The notes: generated by a model from the letters alone, not told the origin. A stretch of DNA of 43,378 bases from JAIVJN01 sp036732565 (GCA_036732565.1 DAINCF010000005.1:1-43378), one strand, 5' to 3'; counted from the first letter of the stretch, positions 1 to 7,899 are shown. Numbers and translations are program-made.

Positions 1-106
1 GCGTCACCGGCGCAATCTGCCGGTGCGCGGCCAGCGGACCCGCACCAACGCGCGGACGCGCAAGGGCCCCCGCAAGGGCGCGGTGGCCAAGAAGAAGACG
101 GTATAA
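1..106 (+). CDS. rpsM: 30S ribosomal protein S13, C-terminal end (partial)
   Basis: Only the last 34 codons are present; the reading frame begins at position 2 and ends with TAA at 104-106. The peptide reads RHRRNLPVRGQRTRTNART and continues with a basic GPRKG...KKK tail, which is the conserved C-terminus of S13 that contacts the P-site tRNA in the 30S head. It sits 3 nt before the rpsK start, the usual rpsM-rpsK-rpsD-rpoA-rplQ order of the alpha operon. The 5' part of the gene lies outside the window. Confidence 0.93.
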   Translation, partial: RHRRNLPVRGQRTRTNARTRKGPRKGAVAKKKTV

Positions 107-109
107 CCC

Positions 110-544
110 ATGGCCAAGACCGAAGGTACGGGCGCTGCCGGCAAAGAGACGGGCGGCAAGAAGAAGAAGACGTTCAAGAAGCGCGGCGAGAAGCGCGTCG
201 TGCATCACGGCTTCGTCCACATCCAGGCGTCGTTCAACAACACGCTGGTGACGATCACCGACGCCGACGGCGCGGTGGTGGCGTGGTCGAGCGCGGGCGC
301 GATCGGCTTCAAGGGCTCGCGCAAGGGGACGCCATTCGCCGCGACCCAGGCGGCGCTCAACGCGACCAACGCCGCCAAGGCGTTCGGCATGCGCTCGTGC
401 GAGGTGCTGGTGAAAGGCCCGGGCTCCGGCCGCGAGTCGGCGATTCGCGCGCTGTCGACCGCGGGCCTCGACGTGAAGTCGATTCGCGACGTCACGCCGA
501 TTCCGCATAACGGTTGCCGTCCGCCGAAGCGTCGGCGGGTTTGA
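110..544 (+). CDS. rpsK: 30S ribosomal protein S11
   Basis: 144 aa, slightly longer than typical bacterial S11 (about 130) because of a Lys/Gly-rich N-terminal extension (residues 1-30). The core is unmistakable: VHIQASFNNTLVTITD near residues 36-51, then WSSAGAIGFKGSRKGTPFAA, and the C-terminal DVTPIPHNGCRPPKRRRV. S11 is part of the 30S platform, where it contacts rRNA near the E-site and the Shine-Dalgarno helix. ATG at 110 lies just after the rpsM stop; rpsD follows after 23 nt. It should be co-transcribed with rpsM upstream and rpsD downstream. Confidence 0.98.
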   Translation: MAKTEGTGAAGKETGGKKKKTFKKRGEKRVVHHGFVHIQASFNNTLVTITDADGAVVAWSSAGAIGFKGSRKGTPFAATQAALNATNAAKAFGMRSCEVLVKGPGSGRESAIRALSTAGLDVKSIRDVTPIPHNGCRPPKRRRV

Positions 545-567
545 ACTGACAAGGATCAGAGAAAGAT

Positions 568-1194
568 ATGGCTCGATACACCGGTCCCGTTTGCCGCCTG
601 TGCCGCCGCGAGGGCATGAAGCTCTTTCTGAAGGGCGAGCGCTGCTACACGGAGAAATGCGCCATCGAGAAGCGCAACGTCCCGCCTGGTCAGCACGGGC
701 GGTCGCGCAAGGCCAAGATGCAGGGCTACGGCATCCAGCTGCGCGAGAAGCAGAAGGTCAAGCGCATCTACGGCGTGCTCGAGGACCAGTTCCGGCGCTA
801 CTTCGAACAGGCGGAGCGGACGCGGGGCATCACGGGTGAAACGCTGCTGCAACTGCTGGAACGCCGCCTCGATAGCGCCGTTTACCGCATGGGCTTCGCG
901 ACCTCGCGTGCCCAGGGGCGTCAGCTGGTGCGGCACGGCCACTTCCTGGTCAACGGGAGGAAGGTGGACATCCCGTCCTACTCGTTGAAGGCGGGCGATC
1001 AGGTCACGGTCCGCGAGACCAGCAAGCAGAACGCGTCCATTCTTCACGCGCAGGAAGAGGTCAAGGGCCGCGGCGTACCCGAGTGGCTGTCGATGGATCC
1101 GGATCTGACGGCCAAGGTCGTCTCGATTCCGACTCGCGAGCAGATCGGGCTGCCGGTGCAGGAACAACTGATCGTCGAGTTGTATTCGAAGTAG
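568..1194 (+). CDS. rpsD: 30S ribosomal protein S4 (zinc-binding form)
   Basis: 208 aa, full length. S4 binds 16S rRNA early in 30S assembly and in some bacteria autoregulates the alpha operon. Cysteines at residues 9, 12, 26 and 31 form the C-x2-C...C-x4-C zinc site of the cysteine-containing S4 class. The S4 RNA-binding domain follows (LERRLDSAVYRMGFATSRAQGRQLVRHGHFLVNG, about residues 98-131). The ATG at 568 is preceded by an AAGGATCAGAGAAAG purine run acting as ribosome-binding site. The 112 bp before rpoA are unusually rich in inverted repeats (see 1204-1284). Confidence 0.98.
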   Translation: MARYTGPVCRLCRREGMKLFLKGERCYTEKCAIEKRNVPPGQHGRSRKAKMQGYGIQLREKQKVKRIYGVLEDQFRRYFEQAERTRGITGETLLQLLERRLDSAVYRMGFATSRAQGRQLVRHGHFLVNGRKVDIPSYSLKAGDQVTVRETSKQNASILHAQEEVKGRGVPEWLSMDPDLTAKVVSIPTREQIGLPVQEQLIVELYSK

Positions 1195-1203
1195 ACGTCG
1201 CAC

Positions 1204-1284
1204 GCCACCGACCCGCAGCTCTTCAGGCCTGCAGCGGGAGGTCGGTGGCCATTACTCGCAGGTCTGGAGGCCGGGCTGCCGGCC
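1204..1284 (+). repeat. Two inverted repeats in the rpsD-rpoA gap
   Basis: A perfect 10-bp inverted repeat, GCCACCGACC (1204-1213) and GGTCGGTGGC (1240-1249), encloses a further CCCGC/GCGGG pairing. Then GGCCGG-GCTG-CCGGCC at 1269-1284 forms a 6-bp stem with a 4-nt loop. There is no T run, so a rho-independent terminator is unlikely. This could be a leader controlling rpoA relative to the ribosomal genes, a mRNA-processing site, or a member of the GC-rich palindromes seen elsewhere in the window. Confidence 0.6.
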
Positions 1285-1306
1285 CGTACGCGAAAGGACA
1301 AGACAG

Positions 1307-2287
1307 ATGTTGTGGAAAGGTTTTCAGCGACCGAAGCGGCTGGAGTTCGAGCGTGAGACGCTGACCGATCGGTTCGGACGATTCTACGCGCAGCCGTTCG
1401 AGCGCGGCTTCGGCACGACGGTGGGCAACGCGCTCCGTCGCGTGCTGCTGTCGTCGATCGAAGGCGCGGCCATCACCGCGGTGAAGATCGACGGCGTGCT
1501 GCACGAGTTCTCGCCGATTCCCGGCGTCGTCGAGGATGCGACCGACATCATCCTCAACCTCAAGCAGATCCCGCTCAAGTGCCACGTCGACTACACGAAG
1601 ACGCTGTACCTCCGCGTCGACAAGCCGGGCGAAGTGCGGGCGCGCGACATCGAAGTCGATCAGGACGTCGAGATTCTCGAACCGGAAGCCCACATCGCGA
1701 CGGTGTCCGAGCACGGCAAGCTCCACATGGAGCTCCGCATCAAGCGTGGGCGCGGCTACGTCTCGGCCGACAAGAACTTCGACGAGGATCTCGGCATCGG
1801 CTGGATCCCGATCGACTCGGTGCACTCGCCGGTCAAGAAGGTGAACTATCTGGTCGAGGCGGCGCGGCTCGGTCAGACCACCGACTACGACAAGCTGACG
1901 CTCGACGTCTGGACCAACGGCTCGGTCACGCCGCGTGACGCGGTGTCGCTGGCCGCCAAGCTGGTGCGCGATCACCTGAACATCTTCATCAACCTCGACG
2001 ACGCCGACGAGGTGCCGCTCGACGCGCTGGCGGAGCCGGCGCGCCTCGGTGCCTCCAACGAGCACCTCGACAAGAGTGTCGAGGAGCTGGAGCTCTCGGT
2101 GCGCTCGTACAACTGCTTGAAGAACGCGAACATCCGCACCATCCGTGAGCTCGTGCAGAAGACCGAGCCGGAGATGCTGAAGACGAAGAACTTCGGGCGC
2201 AAGTCGCTGAACGAGATCAAGGAGATCCTGGCGACGATGGGGCTGAGCCTGGGCATGAAGCTCGATCAGCCGACCGTAGCCGAGTGA
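1307..2287 (+). CDS. rpoA: DNA-directed RNA polymerase subunit alpha
   Basis: 326 aa, normal length. The alpha subunit dimerises to nucleate RNA polymerase assembly; its C-terminal domain contacts UP elements and activators. The N-terminal dimerisation domain (about residues 1-230) contains ERGFGTTVGNALRRVLLSSIEGAA. After a linker, the C-terminal domain shows VRSYNCLKNANIRTIRELVQ and LKTKNFGRKSLNEIKEIL, matching the DNA-contacting helix-hairpin-helix region. The ATG at 1307 is preceded by AAAGGACAAGACAG, a good ribosome-binding site. It is followed by a 24-bp palindrome and then rplQ. Confidence 0.98.
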   Translation: MLWKGFQRPKRLEFERETLTDRFGRFYAQPFERGFGTTVGNALRRVLLSSIEGAAITAVKIDGVLHEFSPIPGVVEDATDIILNLKQIPLKCHVDYTKTLYLRVDKPGEVRARDIEVDQDVEILEPEAHIATVSEHGKLHMELRIKRGRGYVSADKNFDEDLGIGWIPIDSVHSPVKKVNYLVEAARLGQTTDYDKLTLDVWTNGSVTPRDAVSLAAKLVRDHLNIFINLDDADEVPLDALAEPARLGASNEHLDKSVEELELSVRSYNCLKNANIRTIRELVQKTEPEMLKTKNFGRKSLNEIKEILATMGLSLGMKLDQPTVAE

Positions 2288-2303
2288 CGCCAGCGACACG
2301 GGT

Positions 2304-2327
2304 AGGGGCGGTTCGCGAACCGCCCCT
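2304..2327 (+). repeat. 24-bp perfect palindrome between rpoA and rplQ
   Basis: AGGGGCGGTTCG (2304-2315) is followed immediately by its exact reverse complement (2316-2327). The same core, GGCGGTTCGCGAACCGCC or a one-base variant, recurs at 7882-7899, 36524-36543 and 36664-36689, always between or at the end of genes. This looks like a small REP-type intergenic palindrome. It lies inside an essential operon and has no T tail, so it probably does not terminate transcription. Confidence 0.8.
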
Positions 2328-2348
2328 CCGCTCGCGCGAGACACGATC

Positions 2349-2951
2349 ATGAGACATCGAGTTGCCCATCGAAAGCTCGGCCGAACTACCGAGCACCGTA
2401 TTGCGCTGCTGCGCAATCAGGCCGAGGCGCTGCTGCGGCACGAGCGCATCCAGACCACCGTCCCCAAGGCGAAGGAGCTCCGGCCGTTCGTCGAACGGCT
2501 GATCACCATCGCCAGACGCGGGGTCAAGGCCAACGACCCGAAAGGGAAGACGCTCGCGGCCAAGCGTCTCGCCGGTCGCGAGCTCGTCAACCAGGAGATT
2601 CTGGCGAAGCTGTTCGACGATCTCGCGCCGCGCTTCATCGAGCGGCCGGGTGGCTACACCCGTATCCTCAAGCTGGGGCACCGGCGCGGCGACGGCGCCG
2701 AGGTCGCGCAGATCGAGCTGATTGGCAGCGAATACGATCCGAAGAAGGCCGAGGCCGAGAAGAAAGCGCAGGAAGAGGCCGGGACCGAGCCGACCAAGAC
2801 CCAGAAGAGCCTCGGCGAACGCCTGCGGACCGCCGCCAAGCGCATCGGTGGCAAGCAAGAGAAGCCGCCCAAGGCCGAAGGCAAGGCCACGCGCCCGGCC
2901 CGCGGCGCCGCGAAGAAGTCGACGACGCCGAGAAAAGCCGGCGGCTCGTAG
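2349..2951 (+). CDS. rplQ: 50S ribosomal protein L17 with C-terminal extension
   Basis: 200 aa; bacterial L17 is usually about 115-130 aa. The core (residues 1 to about 130) starts MRHRVAHRKLGRTTEHRIALLRNQAEALLRHERIQTT and contains the RFIERPGGYTRILKLGHRRGDGAEVAQIELI segment near the peptide-exit-side rRNA. From about residue 135 a low-complexity Lys/Ala/Glu/Pro tail follows, probably disordered. Third-position G/C use continues through the tail, so it appears to be genuine coding sequence. It is the last gene of the alpha operon here and is convergent with the EF-G-like gene 61 bp away. Confidence 0.97.
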   Translation: MRHRVAHRKLGRTTEHRIALLRNQAEALLRHERIQTTVPKAKELRPFVERLITIARRGVKANDPKGKTLAAKRLAGRELVNQEILAKLFDDLAPRFIERPGGYTRILKLGHRRGDGAEVAQIELIGSEYDPKKAEAEKKAQEEAGTEPTKTQKSLGERLRTAAKRIGGKQEKPPKAEGKATRPARGAAKKSTTPRKAGGS

Positions 2952-3012
2952 CTACTGACGGGCTTGTCCCGCGCTCCGCGTTTCGAGCATAGGGGGCTGA
3001 CCCTCTTGGGCC

Positions 3013-5109
3013 TCAGGCTTCTTCGGCCACAACCTGTCCACGCTCCGCCTTCGCGGCGGCGACGATCTTCTGCTGCAGGTGCGACGGCACCTCGTCGTAG
3101 TGCGAGTACTCCATCTGATACGAGCCGCGGCCGCCGGTCACCGACGTAAGGTGCTGTTCGTAGGTCAGCATCTCCGCCATCGGCACCTGCGCCTTGATCG
3201 CCGTCATCTGTCCGCGCGGCTCCATGCCCGAGATGCGGCCGCGGCGGCCGTTGAGATCGCCCATCAGATCTCCCGCGTAGTCGCTCGGCGCGTAGACCTC
3301 GACATTCATGACCGGCTCGAGCAGCGTCGGGCGCGCCTTCGACATCGCGTCCTTGAACGCCAGCGAGCCCGCGGTCTTGAACGACAGCTCGTTCGAGTCG
3401 ACGTCGTGGTACTGCCCGTCGTACAGCTCTACGCGGAAGTCGACGACCGGGTAGCCGGCCAGGTAGCCGCGCAGGCGCGACTCCTGGATGCCCTTCTCGA
3501 CGGCGGGGATGAACTGCCGGGGAATCGAGCCGCCGAAGATCTCGTCGGCGAACTCGAAGCCGCCGCCGCGCACGAGCGGCGCCATCCGGATCTTGCAGTC
3601 GCCGAACTGGCCGTGGCCGCCGGTCTGCTTCTTGTGCCGGCCATGCGCCTCGACCCGCGCCGTGATCGTCTCGCGATACGGAATCCGCGGGGGCTTGAGG
3701 TTGACCTCCACGCCGAACCGCCGTTTGAGCTTCGCGACCGTCACCTCGATGTGCAGCTGCCCTTGACCCGCCAGCAGCAGCTCGTTGGTCTGCGGGTCGC
3801 GGATATAGCGGATGGTGCCGTCTTCTTCCTCGAGGCGGTGCATCGCCGTGCTGATCTTGTCCTCGTCGCCGCGGCTCTTTGGCTCGATGGCGTACGACAG
3901 CACCGGCTCGGGTAGCGACATCGGCGCGAACGTGATCCCCGCGGCCTTGTCGCCGAGCGTGTCGTTGGTGCGCGTGTCCTTCAACTTGGCGACCGCGCCA
4001 AGGTCGCCCGCCTTGATTTCCGGCACGTTGGTCTGGGCCTTGCCCTGCATGGCGATCAGGTGCCCGAGGCGCTCTGGCGTGCCCTGGGTCAGATTCTGCA
4101 CCGTCGAATCGGCCTTGAGCGTTCCCTGATAAACGCGGAACAGCGTGATGCGTCCGGCGAACTGATCGGCGACGGTTTTCCACACAAGCGCCGCCGCCGG
4201 CGCGCGATCGTCTGCCGTGCGCGAGACGTCTGCCTTGCCGGGATCGAGCGCCTTGAACGGCCGATCCAGCGGCGATGGCGTGTAGGCGAGGATCGCGTCC
4301 AACAGCGGTCCCGCGCCGATGTTCTGGAGGCCAGACGTACACACCAGCGGGAAGATCTTCGCCGCGAGGGTCGCGTTGCGCAGTCCCTGCACGAGCTCTT
4401 CCTGCGTCAGCGTCCCGGCGTCGAAGAACTTCTCCATCAACTGCTCGTCGGCCTCCGCGACCATCTCGATCAGCGCTTCGCGCGCCGCGGTCGCACGATC
4501 GGTCAACGCCGCGGGCACCGCCACTTCGCTCATCTTGCCCGAGCCGTCCGCGGCGAACGTCATCGCTTTCATCGTGACGAGATCCACCACGCCGCTGAAC
4601 GCCTTCTCTTCACCCAGTGGCACCTGAATCGGGACGATCGTGCGGCCGAGCACCTGGTGCAGCGATTCGAGCGTGCGGTCGAGCGACGCGCGCTCGCGAT
4701 CCGCGCGGTTCAACACCACGATGCGCGGCAGCTCGAGGTTCGCCGCCGCCTCCCAGCTCTTCTCAGTCTGGACCTCGACGCCGGCGACCGCGTCGACGAC
4801 GATCAAGGCGGCGTCGGCCACCCCGAGCGCGGCGCGCGTTTCGCTGAAGAAGTTCCCGAAGCCCGGTGTGTCGATGAGGTTGATCTTGGTCTTGTTCCAC
4901 TCGGAGTAGGCGAGGCTGGCCGAGAGCGTATGTTTGCGGGCGATCTCTTCTTCGTCGTAGTCCGTGGTCGTCGTGCCTTCGTCGACGGTGCCGAGCCGAT
5001 TGACGGCGCCAGAGGCGAAGAGCAGGGCCGAGATGAGCTGGGTCTTTCCAGATCCGCCGTGGCCAGCGACGGCGATGTTCCGGAGGCTGGCGGCATCGTA
5101 GACCTTCAT
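3013..5109 (-). CDS. EF-G-like translational GTPase (divergent EF-G paralogue)
   Basis: 698 aa with the full EF-G domain layout. The G domain has a P-loop GHGGSGKT (residues 16-23) instead of canonical GHIDAGKT, DTPG (80-83), and NRAD (134-137) in place of NKxD. Domains II-V follow, including the domain IV entry (PRIPYRETITARVEAHGRHKKQTGGHGQFGD) and the C-terminal VTGGRGSYQMEYSHYDEVP. These features match the EF-G-2-type paralogues (as in Thermus) rather than the housekeeping FusA. Those can hydrolyse GTP, but their physiological role is uncertain. The gene is monocistronic, with a GGGAGGGA ribosome-binding site before ATG 5109, and is not linked to rpsL/rpsG/tuf, so the main fusA probably lies elsewhere. 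Confidence 0.9.
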   Translation of the reverse strand: MKVYDAASLRNIAVAGHGGSGKTQLISALLFASGAVNRLGTVDEGTTTTDYDEEEIARKHTLSASLAYSEWNKTKINLIDTPGFGNFFSETRAALGVADAALIVVDAVAGVEVQTEKSWEAAANLELPRIVVLNRADRERASLDRTLESLHQVLGRTIVPIQVPLGEEKAFSGVVDLVTMKAMTFAADGSGKMSEVAVPAALTDRATAAREALIEMVAEADEQLMEKFFDAGTLTQEELVQGLRNATLAAKIFPLVCTSGLQNIGAGPLLDAILAYTPSPLDRPFKALDPGKADVSRTADDRAPAAALVWKTVADQFAGRITLFRVYQGTLKADSTVQNLTQGTPERLGHLIAMQGKAQTNVPEIKAGDLGAVAKLKDTRTNDTLGDKAAGITFAPMSLPEPVLSYAIEPKSRGDEDKISTAMHRLEEEDGTIRYIRDPQTNELLLAGQGQLHIEVTVAKLKRRFGVEVNLKPPRIPYRETITARVEAHGRHKKQTGGHGQFGDCKIRMAPLVRGGGFEFADEIFGGSIPRQFIPAVEKGIQESRLRGYLAGYPVVDFRVELYDGQYHDVDSNELSFKTAGSLAFKDAMSKARPTLLEPVMNVEVYAPSDYAGDLMGDLNGRRGRISGMEPRGQMTAIKAQVPMAEMLTYEQHLTSVTGGRGSYQMEYSHYDEVPSHLQQKIVAAAKAERGQVVAEEA

Positions 5110-5147
5110 ACCGGTATCCCTCCCGTCACGTAAACGTTACGAGATGG

Positions 5148-5153
5148 ATTCTA
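5148..5153 (-). promoter_or_regulatory. Possible -10 element of the EF-G-like gene
   Basis: Reading the minus strand, TAGAAT (5153-5148) matches five of six bases of the sigma-70 -10 hexamer and would start transcription near 5141, about 32 nt before the ATG. A near-palindrome, CGTAAACGTTACG (5129-5141, plus strand), lies at the expected start site and could be an operator. The -35 region falls in the 9-bp repeat array and has no clear TTGACA, so the call is tentative. Confidence 0.4.
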
Positions 5154-5158
5154 TTACC

Positions 5159-5252
5159 AAGGTGCCCAGGGTGCACAAGGTGCAGAAGGTGCTCGTAGTG
5201 CTGTCTGCTGCACCTCGGGCACTCTGCGCACCCTGGGCACGCCGCGCACCTT
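5159..5252 (+). repeat. 9-bp-period repeat forming a long imperfect hairpin
   Basis: The left arm (5159-5203) is five 9-nt units beginning AAGGTGCCC, AGGGTGCAC, AAGGTGCAG, AAGGTGCTC, GTAGTGCTG. The right arm (about 5208-5252) holds the same unit inverted (CTCGGGCAC, TCTGCGCAC, CCTGGGCAC, GCCGCGCAC, CTT). GTGCCCAGGGTGC (5162-5174) is the exact reverse complement of 5228-5240. The element fills the gap between the EF-G-like gene and the permease and ends at the permease stop codon. A short run of the same unit occurs inside nadB at 34714-34740. Confidence 0.8.
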
Positions 5253-6538
5253 CATTCGTATCGCAGGGCTTCGATCGGATCCAGGCGCGCCGCACGCCAC
5301 GCCGGGAACATGCCGAAGAAGATGCCGACACCGGCCGAGAAGCCGAGGCCGAGCGCGAACGACCACCAGGGCAGGGAGATGGGGAAGCCCGACGCCAGAT
5401 TGACGAGCAGGCCGATGCTGCTGCCGAACACGATGCCGATGATGCCCCCGACGCTCGTCAACACTACTGCTTCGACGAGGAACTGAAACAGAATCTCGCC
5501 GCGCCGCGCGCCGATGGCCTTGCGCACGCCGATCTCGCGCGTGCGCTCGGTGACCGAGATCGTCATGATCGCCATCACCCCGATGCCGCCCACCATCAAC
5601 GCGATCGACGAGATCACGATCAGCGACAGCAACACCGCTTGGGAAATCTGGTCCCACACCTTGAGGATGGCATCCTGTGTGACGAGATCGAAATCGTTCG
5701 GCTTGTCCAGCGTCAGGCCATGCCGGATGCGCATGATCTCTTCGACTTCGCGCATGGCATCTTCACGCGACGCTGACTCGTGGGGGACGATCGCGACCAT
5801 CGCGCCAAATGCGCCCATGCCGGGACGCTGGCGCTCCCGGCCGAACTGCTTGCGGAACGTCGTGTACGGAATGATCGCGAAGTCGTCTTGCCCGAGATTG
5901 AAGCCGCCGGCGGACGGCCGCTTGCCGATGACGCCGACGATGGCGTATTCGACGGCCCCGATGCGAACGCGCTTGCCGATCGGGTCCATGCCCTTCTTCT
6001 CGAACAACGCTTCGTACGGACCGTAGCCAATCACGGCGACGTTCTTGCGGTGCTCCACTTCGTGCGGCGTGAGCGTCCGTCCCGCGACGACCTTGGCGAA
6101 GTTCACGTCGACGAACGCGTCGCTGACGCCCATGACCACGATGGGCTGCGTCCGCTCCTCGCGGTAGATCACGCGCTCCTGAATCGCGCGGCCCGGCCCC
6201 GCGCCAAGCCAGGTGTCCACCAGGGCGACCGACGGCGCCAGCCGCCGAATCGCTTCGCCGTCATCGACCGTGATGCCTGGACGTCGAATCAGATCCTGGA
6301 ACGAGGCGCCTGACGAGAAGCTCACCGCGCCGAAGCGCTGCAAGTAGATGGTCCGCGGCCCGAGCGCGCGGATGGAGTCACGCAACGACTCGTCGAAGCC
6401 GCGGATGAGCGCGGTCATGCCGACGATCGACGTGATGCCGATGACGACGCCGAGCACCGTCAGCGCGGATCGCAGCTTGTTGACCCTCAACGTATCGAGG
6501 GCCATGAGTGCCGTGTCTTTGATCAGAGCGAATCGCAT
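5252..6538 (-). CDS. ABC transporter permease, MacB/FtsX type
   Basis: 428 aa. N-terminal helix (ALTVLGVVIGITSIVGMTALI, about residues 28-48), a large periplasmic MacB-type core domain (about 50-290), and three C-terminal helices (about 300-420) around the TEREIGVRKAIGA-like motif, here TERTREIGVRKAIGARRGEIL, which couples to the ATPase. It ends with the family signature RAARLDPIEALRYE. Such permeases act as mechanotransmitters that drive export through a MacA-type adaptor. Start ATG 6538 follows GAGGAAATC. It is the last gene of a minus-strand block with a second permease and an adaptor; no ATPase gene is adjacent. Confidence 0.92.
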   Translation of the reverse strand: MRFALIKDTALMALDTLRVNKLRSALTVLGVVIGITSIVGMTALIRGFDESLRDSIRALGPRTIYLQRFGAVSFSSGASFQDLIRRPGITVDDGEAIRRLAPSVALVDTWLGAGPGRAIQERVIYREERTQPIVVMGVSDAFVDVNFAKVVAGRTLTPHEVEHRKNVAVIGYGPYEALFEKKGMDPIGKRVRIGAVEYAIVGVIGKRPSAGGFNLGQDDFAIIPYTTFRKQFGRERQRPGMGAFGAMVAIVPHESASREDAMREVEEIMRIRHGLTLDKPNDFDLVTQDAILKVWDQISQAVLLSLIVISSIALMVGGIGVMAIMTISVTERTREIGVRKAIGARRGEILFQFLVEAVVLTSVGGIIGIVFGSSIGLLVNLASGFPISLPWWSFALGLGFSAGVGIFFGMFPAWRAARLDPIEALRYE

Positions 6539-6546
6539 GATTTCCT

Positions 6547-6630
6547 CGGCCGGCCTAACGGCCGGCCGCTACCTACGATCTCGTAGGGCTACGTACGATC
6601 TTTCGTAGGGGCCGCCCTTTAGGGCGGCCC
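6547..6630 (+). repeat. Cluster of four short hairpins between the two permease genes
   Basis: Four perfect stems in 84 bp: CGGCCGGCC/GGCCGGCCG with loop TAAC (6547-6568), CTACGA/TCGTAG with loop TC (6573-6586), TACGA/TCGTA with loop TCTT (6594-6607), and GGGCCGCCC/GGGCGGCCC with loop TTTA (6609-6630). No T run follows on either strand. The block resembles composite REP-type intergenic elements and may modulate expression of the downstream permease relative to the upstream one. Confidence 0.75.
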
Positions 6631-6636
6631 GTGTGC

Positions 6637-7860
6637 CTACTCGCGCCTCAAGGCTTCGATCGGATCCAGCATCGACGCCCGCCGGGCTGGATACCAGCCG
6701 AAGAACAGCCCGACGAACCCCGTGATCACGATGCTGATGGCCACCGACCACCCCTGCACCGTCGACGGCAGCGGCGTCGTCGCGGCGATCGCGGTCGCGG
6801 CCATCGCGCCCAGGAAAATGCCGACGGCGCCCCCGGTGATCGACAGCGTGATCGACTCGGTCAAGACCTGCGACATGATGTCGCGCCGCTTGGCGCCGAG
6901 CGCTTTGCGCAGGCCGATCTCGCGCGTGCGCTCGCTCACGATCATCAGCATGATATTCATGATGACGATGCCGCCGACGACCAGCGACAGCGCCACCACG
7001 CCGACGAGCACGGCGAAGATCCCGGCCGTCGCCTGGTTGTAGATGCCCAGAATCGAGTCGGACGCCACCATGCCGAAGTTGTCCTCTTCACCCGGCTTGA
7101 GATGTCGCTCAACGCGCAGCGCCGTCCGCGCCTCGTCGCGCGCCGCCGACACCAGGCTCGCCTGCCGGGGCCGCACCATCAGCGTCAGCGACTGTCGCGA
7201 TCCGAACAGCTTCTGATACTGCTTGAGCGGGATGACGACGAACTCGTCGAGCGAGTTGCCGAAGAACGCGCCCTTCTTCTTGCTGACGCCGATCACCCGG
7301 AAGGGCACGCCCTTGACGCGGATCACCTTGTCGATCGGATCCTCGGCGCCGAACAGACGATCCGCCACCTGCCAGCCGATGATGGCCACCGCTCGATTGC
7401 GATCGATCTCCATCGGGCTGATCATCCGGCCGCGCTCGGCGTCGAAGGTCGAGAAGTCGATGTACTCCGCGGTCACGCCCTGGATCGTGATCGTCTGCAG
7501 CTCCTCGGTGCGATAGGCGACGGTGCTGCGTTGCTCCGCTTGCGCCATCACCGCCGCGATGGTCGTGCCATAGCGGCGAATCGCCGCCGCTTCGCTCAGC
7601 GTGACGCGCGGGTTGTTCCGCAGGCGGTCGAAGTCGTCGGCGTTGCGCACGATGCCCATCCGCTGCACGGTGAACGCATCGGCGCCGAGATCCGAGACAA
7701 TCGCATTCGATACCGAGGCGTTCATGCCCTGAATCAGCGACACCACCGTGATGATCGACGACACGGCGACGATGTTGCCCAGCAGCGTGAGCAGCGAGCG
7801 CAGCTTGTTCGCCCAGATGGACGCCAGCGCGAGACGGACCGACTCGAGGATTTGCGTCAC
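6637..7860 (-). CDS. ABC transporter permease, MacB/FtsX type
   Basis: 407 aa, same architecture as the neighbour at 5252-6538 but clearly diverged: N-terminal helix (SLLTLLGNIVAVSSIITVVSLI, about residues 22-43), a periplasmic core, then VSERTREIGLRKALGAKRRDIMSQVL and three helices, ending PARRASMLDPIEALRRE. It begins with GTG at 7860, with only a weak GGGG before it. The two permeases could form a heterodimer, whereas classical MacB is a homodimer fused to its ATPase. The gene lies 22 nt downstream of the adaptor's stop palindrome, so the adaptor and permeases are likely one transcript. Confidence 0.92.
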   Translation of the reverse strand: MTQILESVRLALASIWANKLRSLLTLLGNIVAVSSIITVVSLIQGMNASVSNAIVSDLGADAFTVQRMGIVRNADDFDRLRNNPRVTLSEAAAIRRYGTTIAAVMAQAEQRSTVAYRTEELQTITIQGVTAEYIDFSTFDAERGRMISPMEIDRNRAVAIIGWQVADRLFGAEDPIDKVIRVKGVPFRVIGVSKKKGAFFGNSLDEFVVIPLKQYQKLFGSRQSLTLMVRPRQASLVSAARDEARTALRVERHLKPGEEDNFGMVASDSILGIYNQATAGIFAVLVGVVALSLVVGGIVIMNIMLMIVSERTREIGLRKALGAKRRDIMSQVLTESITLSITGGAVGIFLGAMAATAIAATTPLPSTVQGWSVAISIVITGFVGLFFGWYPARRASMLDPIEALRRE

Positions 7861-7881
7861 GTCGATGCCCCGTGATGTCGA

Positions 7882-7899
7882 GGCGGTTCGCGAACCGCC
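7882..7899 (+). repeat. 18-bp perfect palindrome after the adaptor gene
   Basis: GGCGGTTCG (7882-7890) and its reverse complement CGAACCGCC (7891-7899) have the same core as 2304-2327. Read on the minus strand, the element starts GTAGGGCGG, and the TAG of that GTAG is the stop codon of the adaptor gene (7902-7900). The palindrome therefore begins directly at the end of the reading frame. Confidence 0.8.

Noticed and set aside
2952..3012. Terminator between rplQ and the EF-G-like gene
   Set aside because: Only a 4-bp AGGG/CCCT pairing could be drawn, with no T run; not strong enough to list.
4060..5133. Long plus-strand frames opposite the EF-G-like gene, the permeases (6631-7875) and the adaptor (8182-9327)
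   Set aside because: They are Arg/His/Asp-rich antisense frames expected in GC-rich DNA, with no recognisable motifs, whereas the minus-strand proteins match known families throughout.
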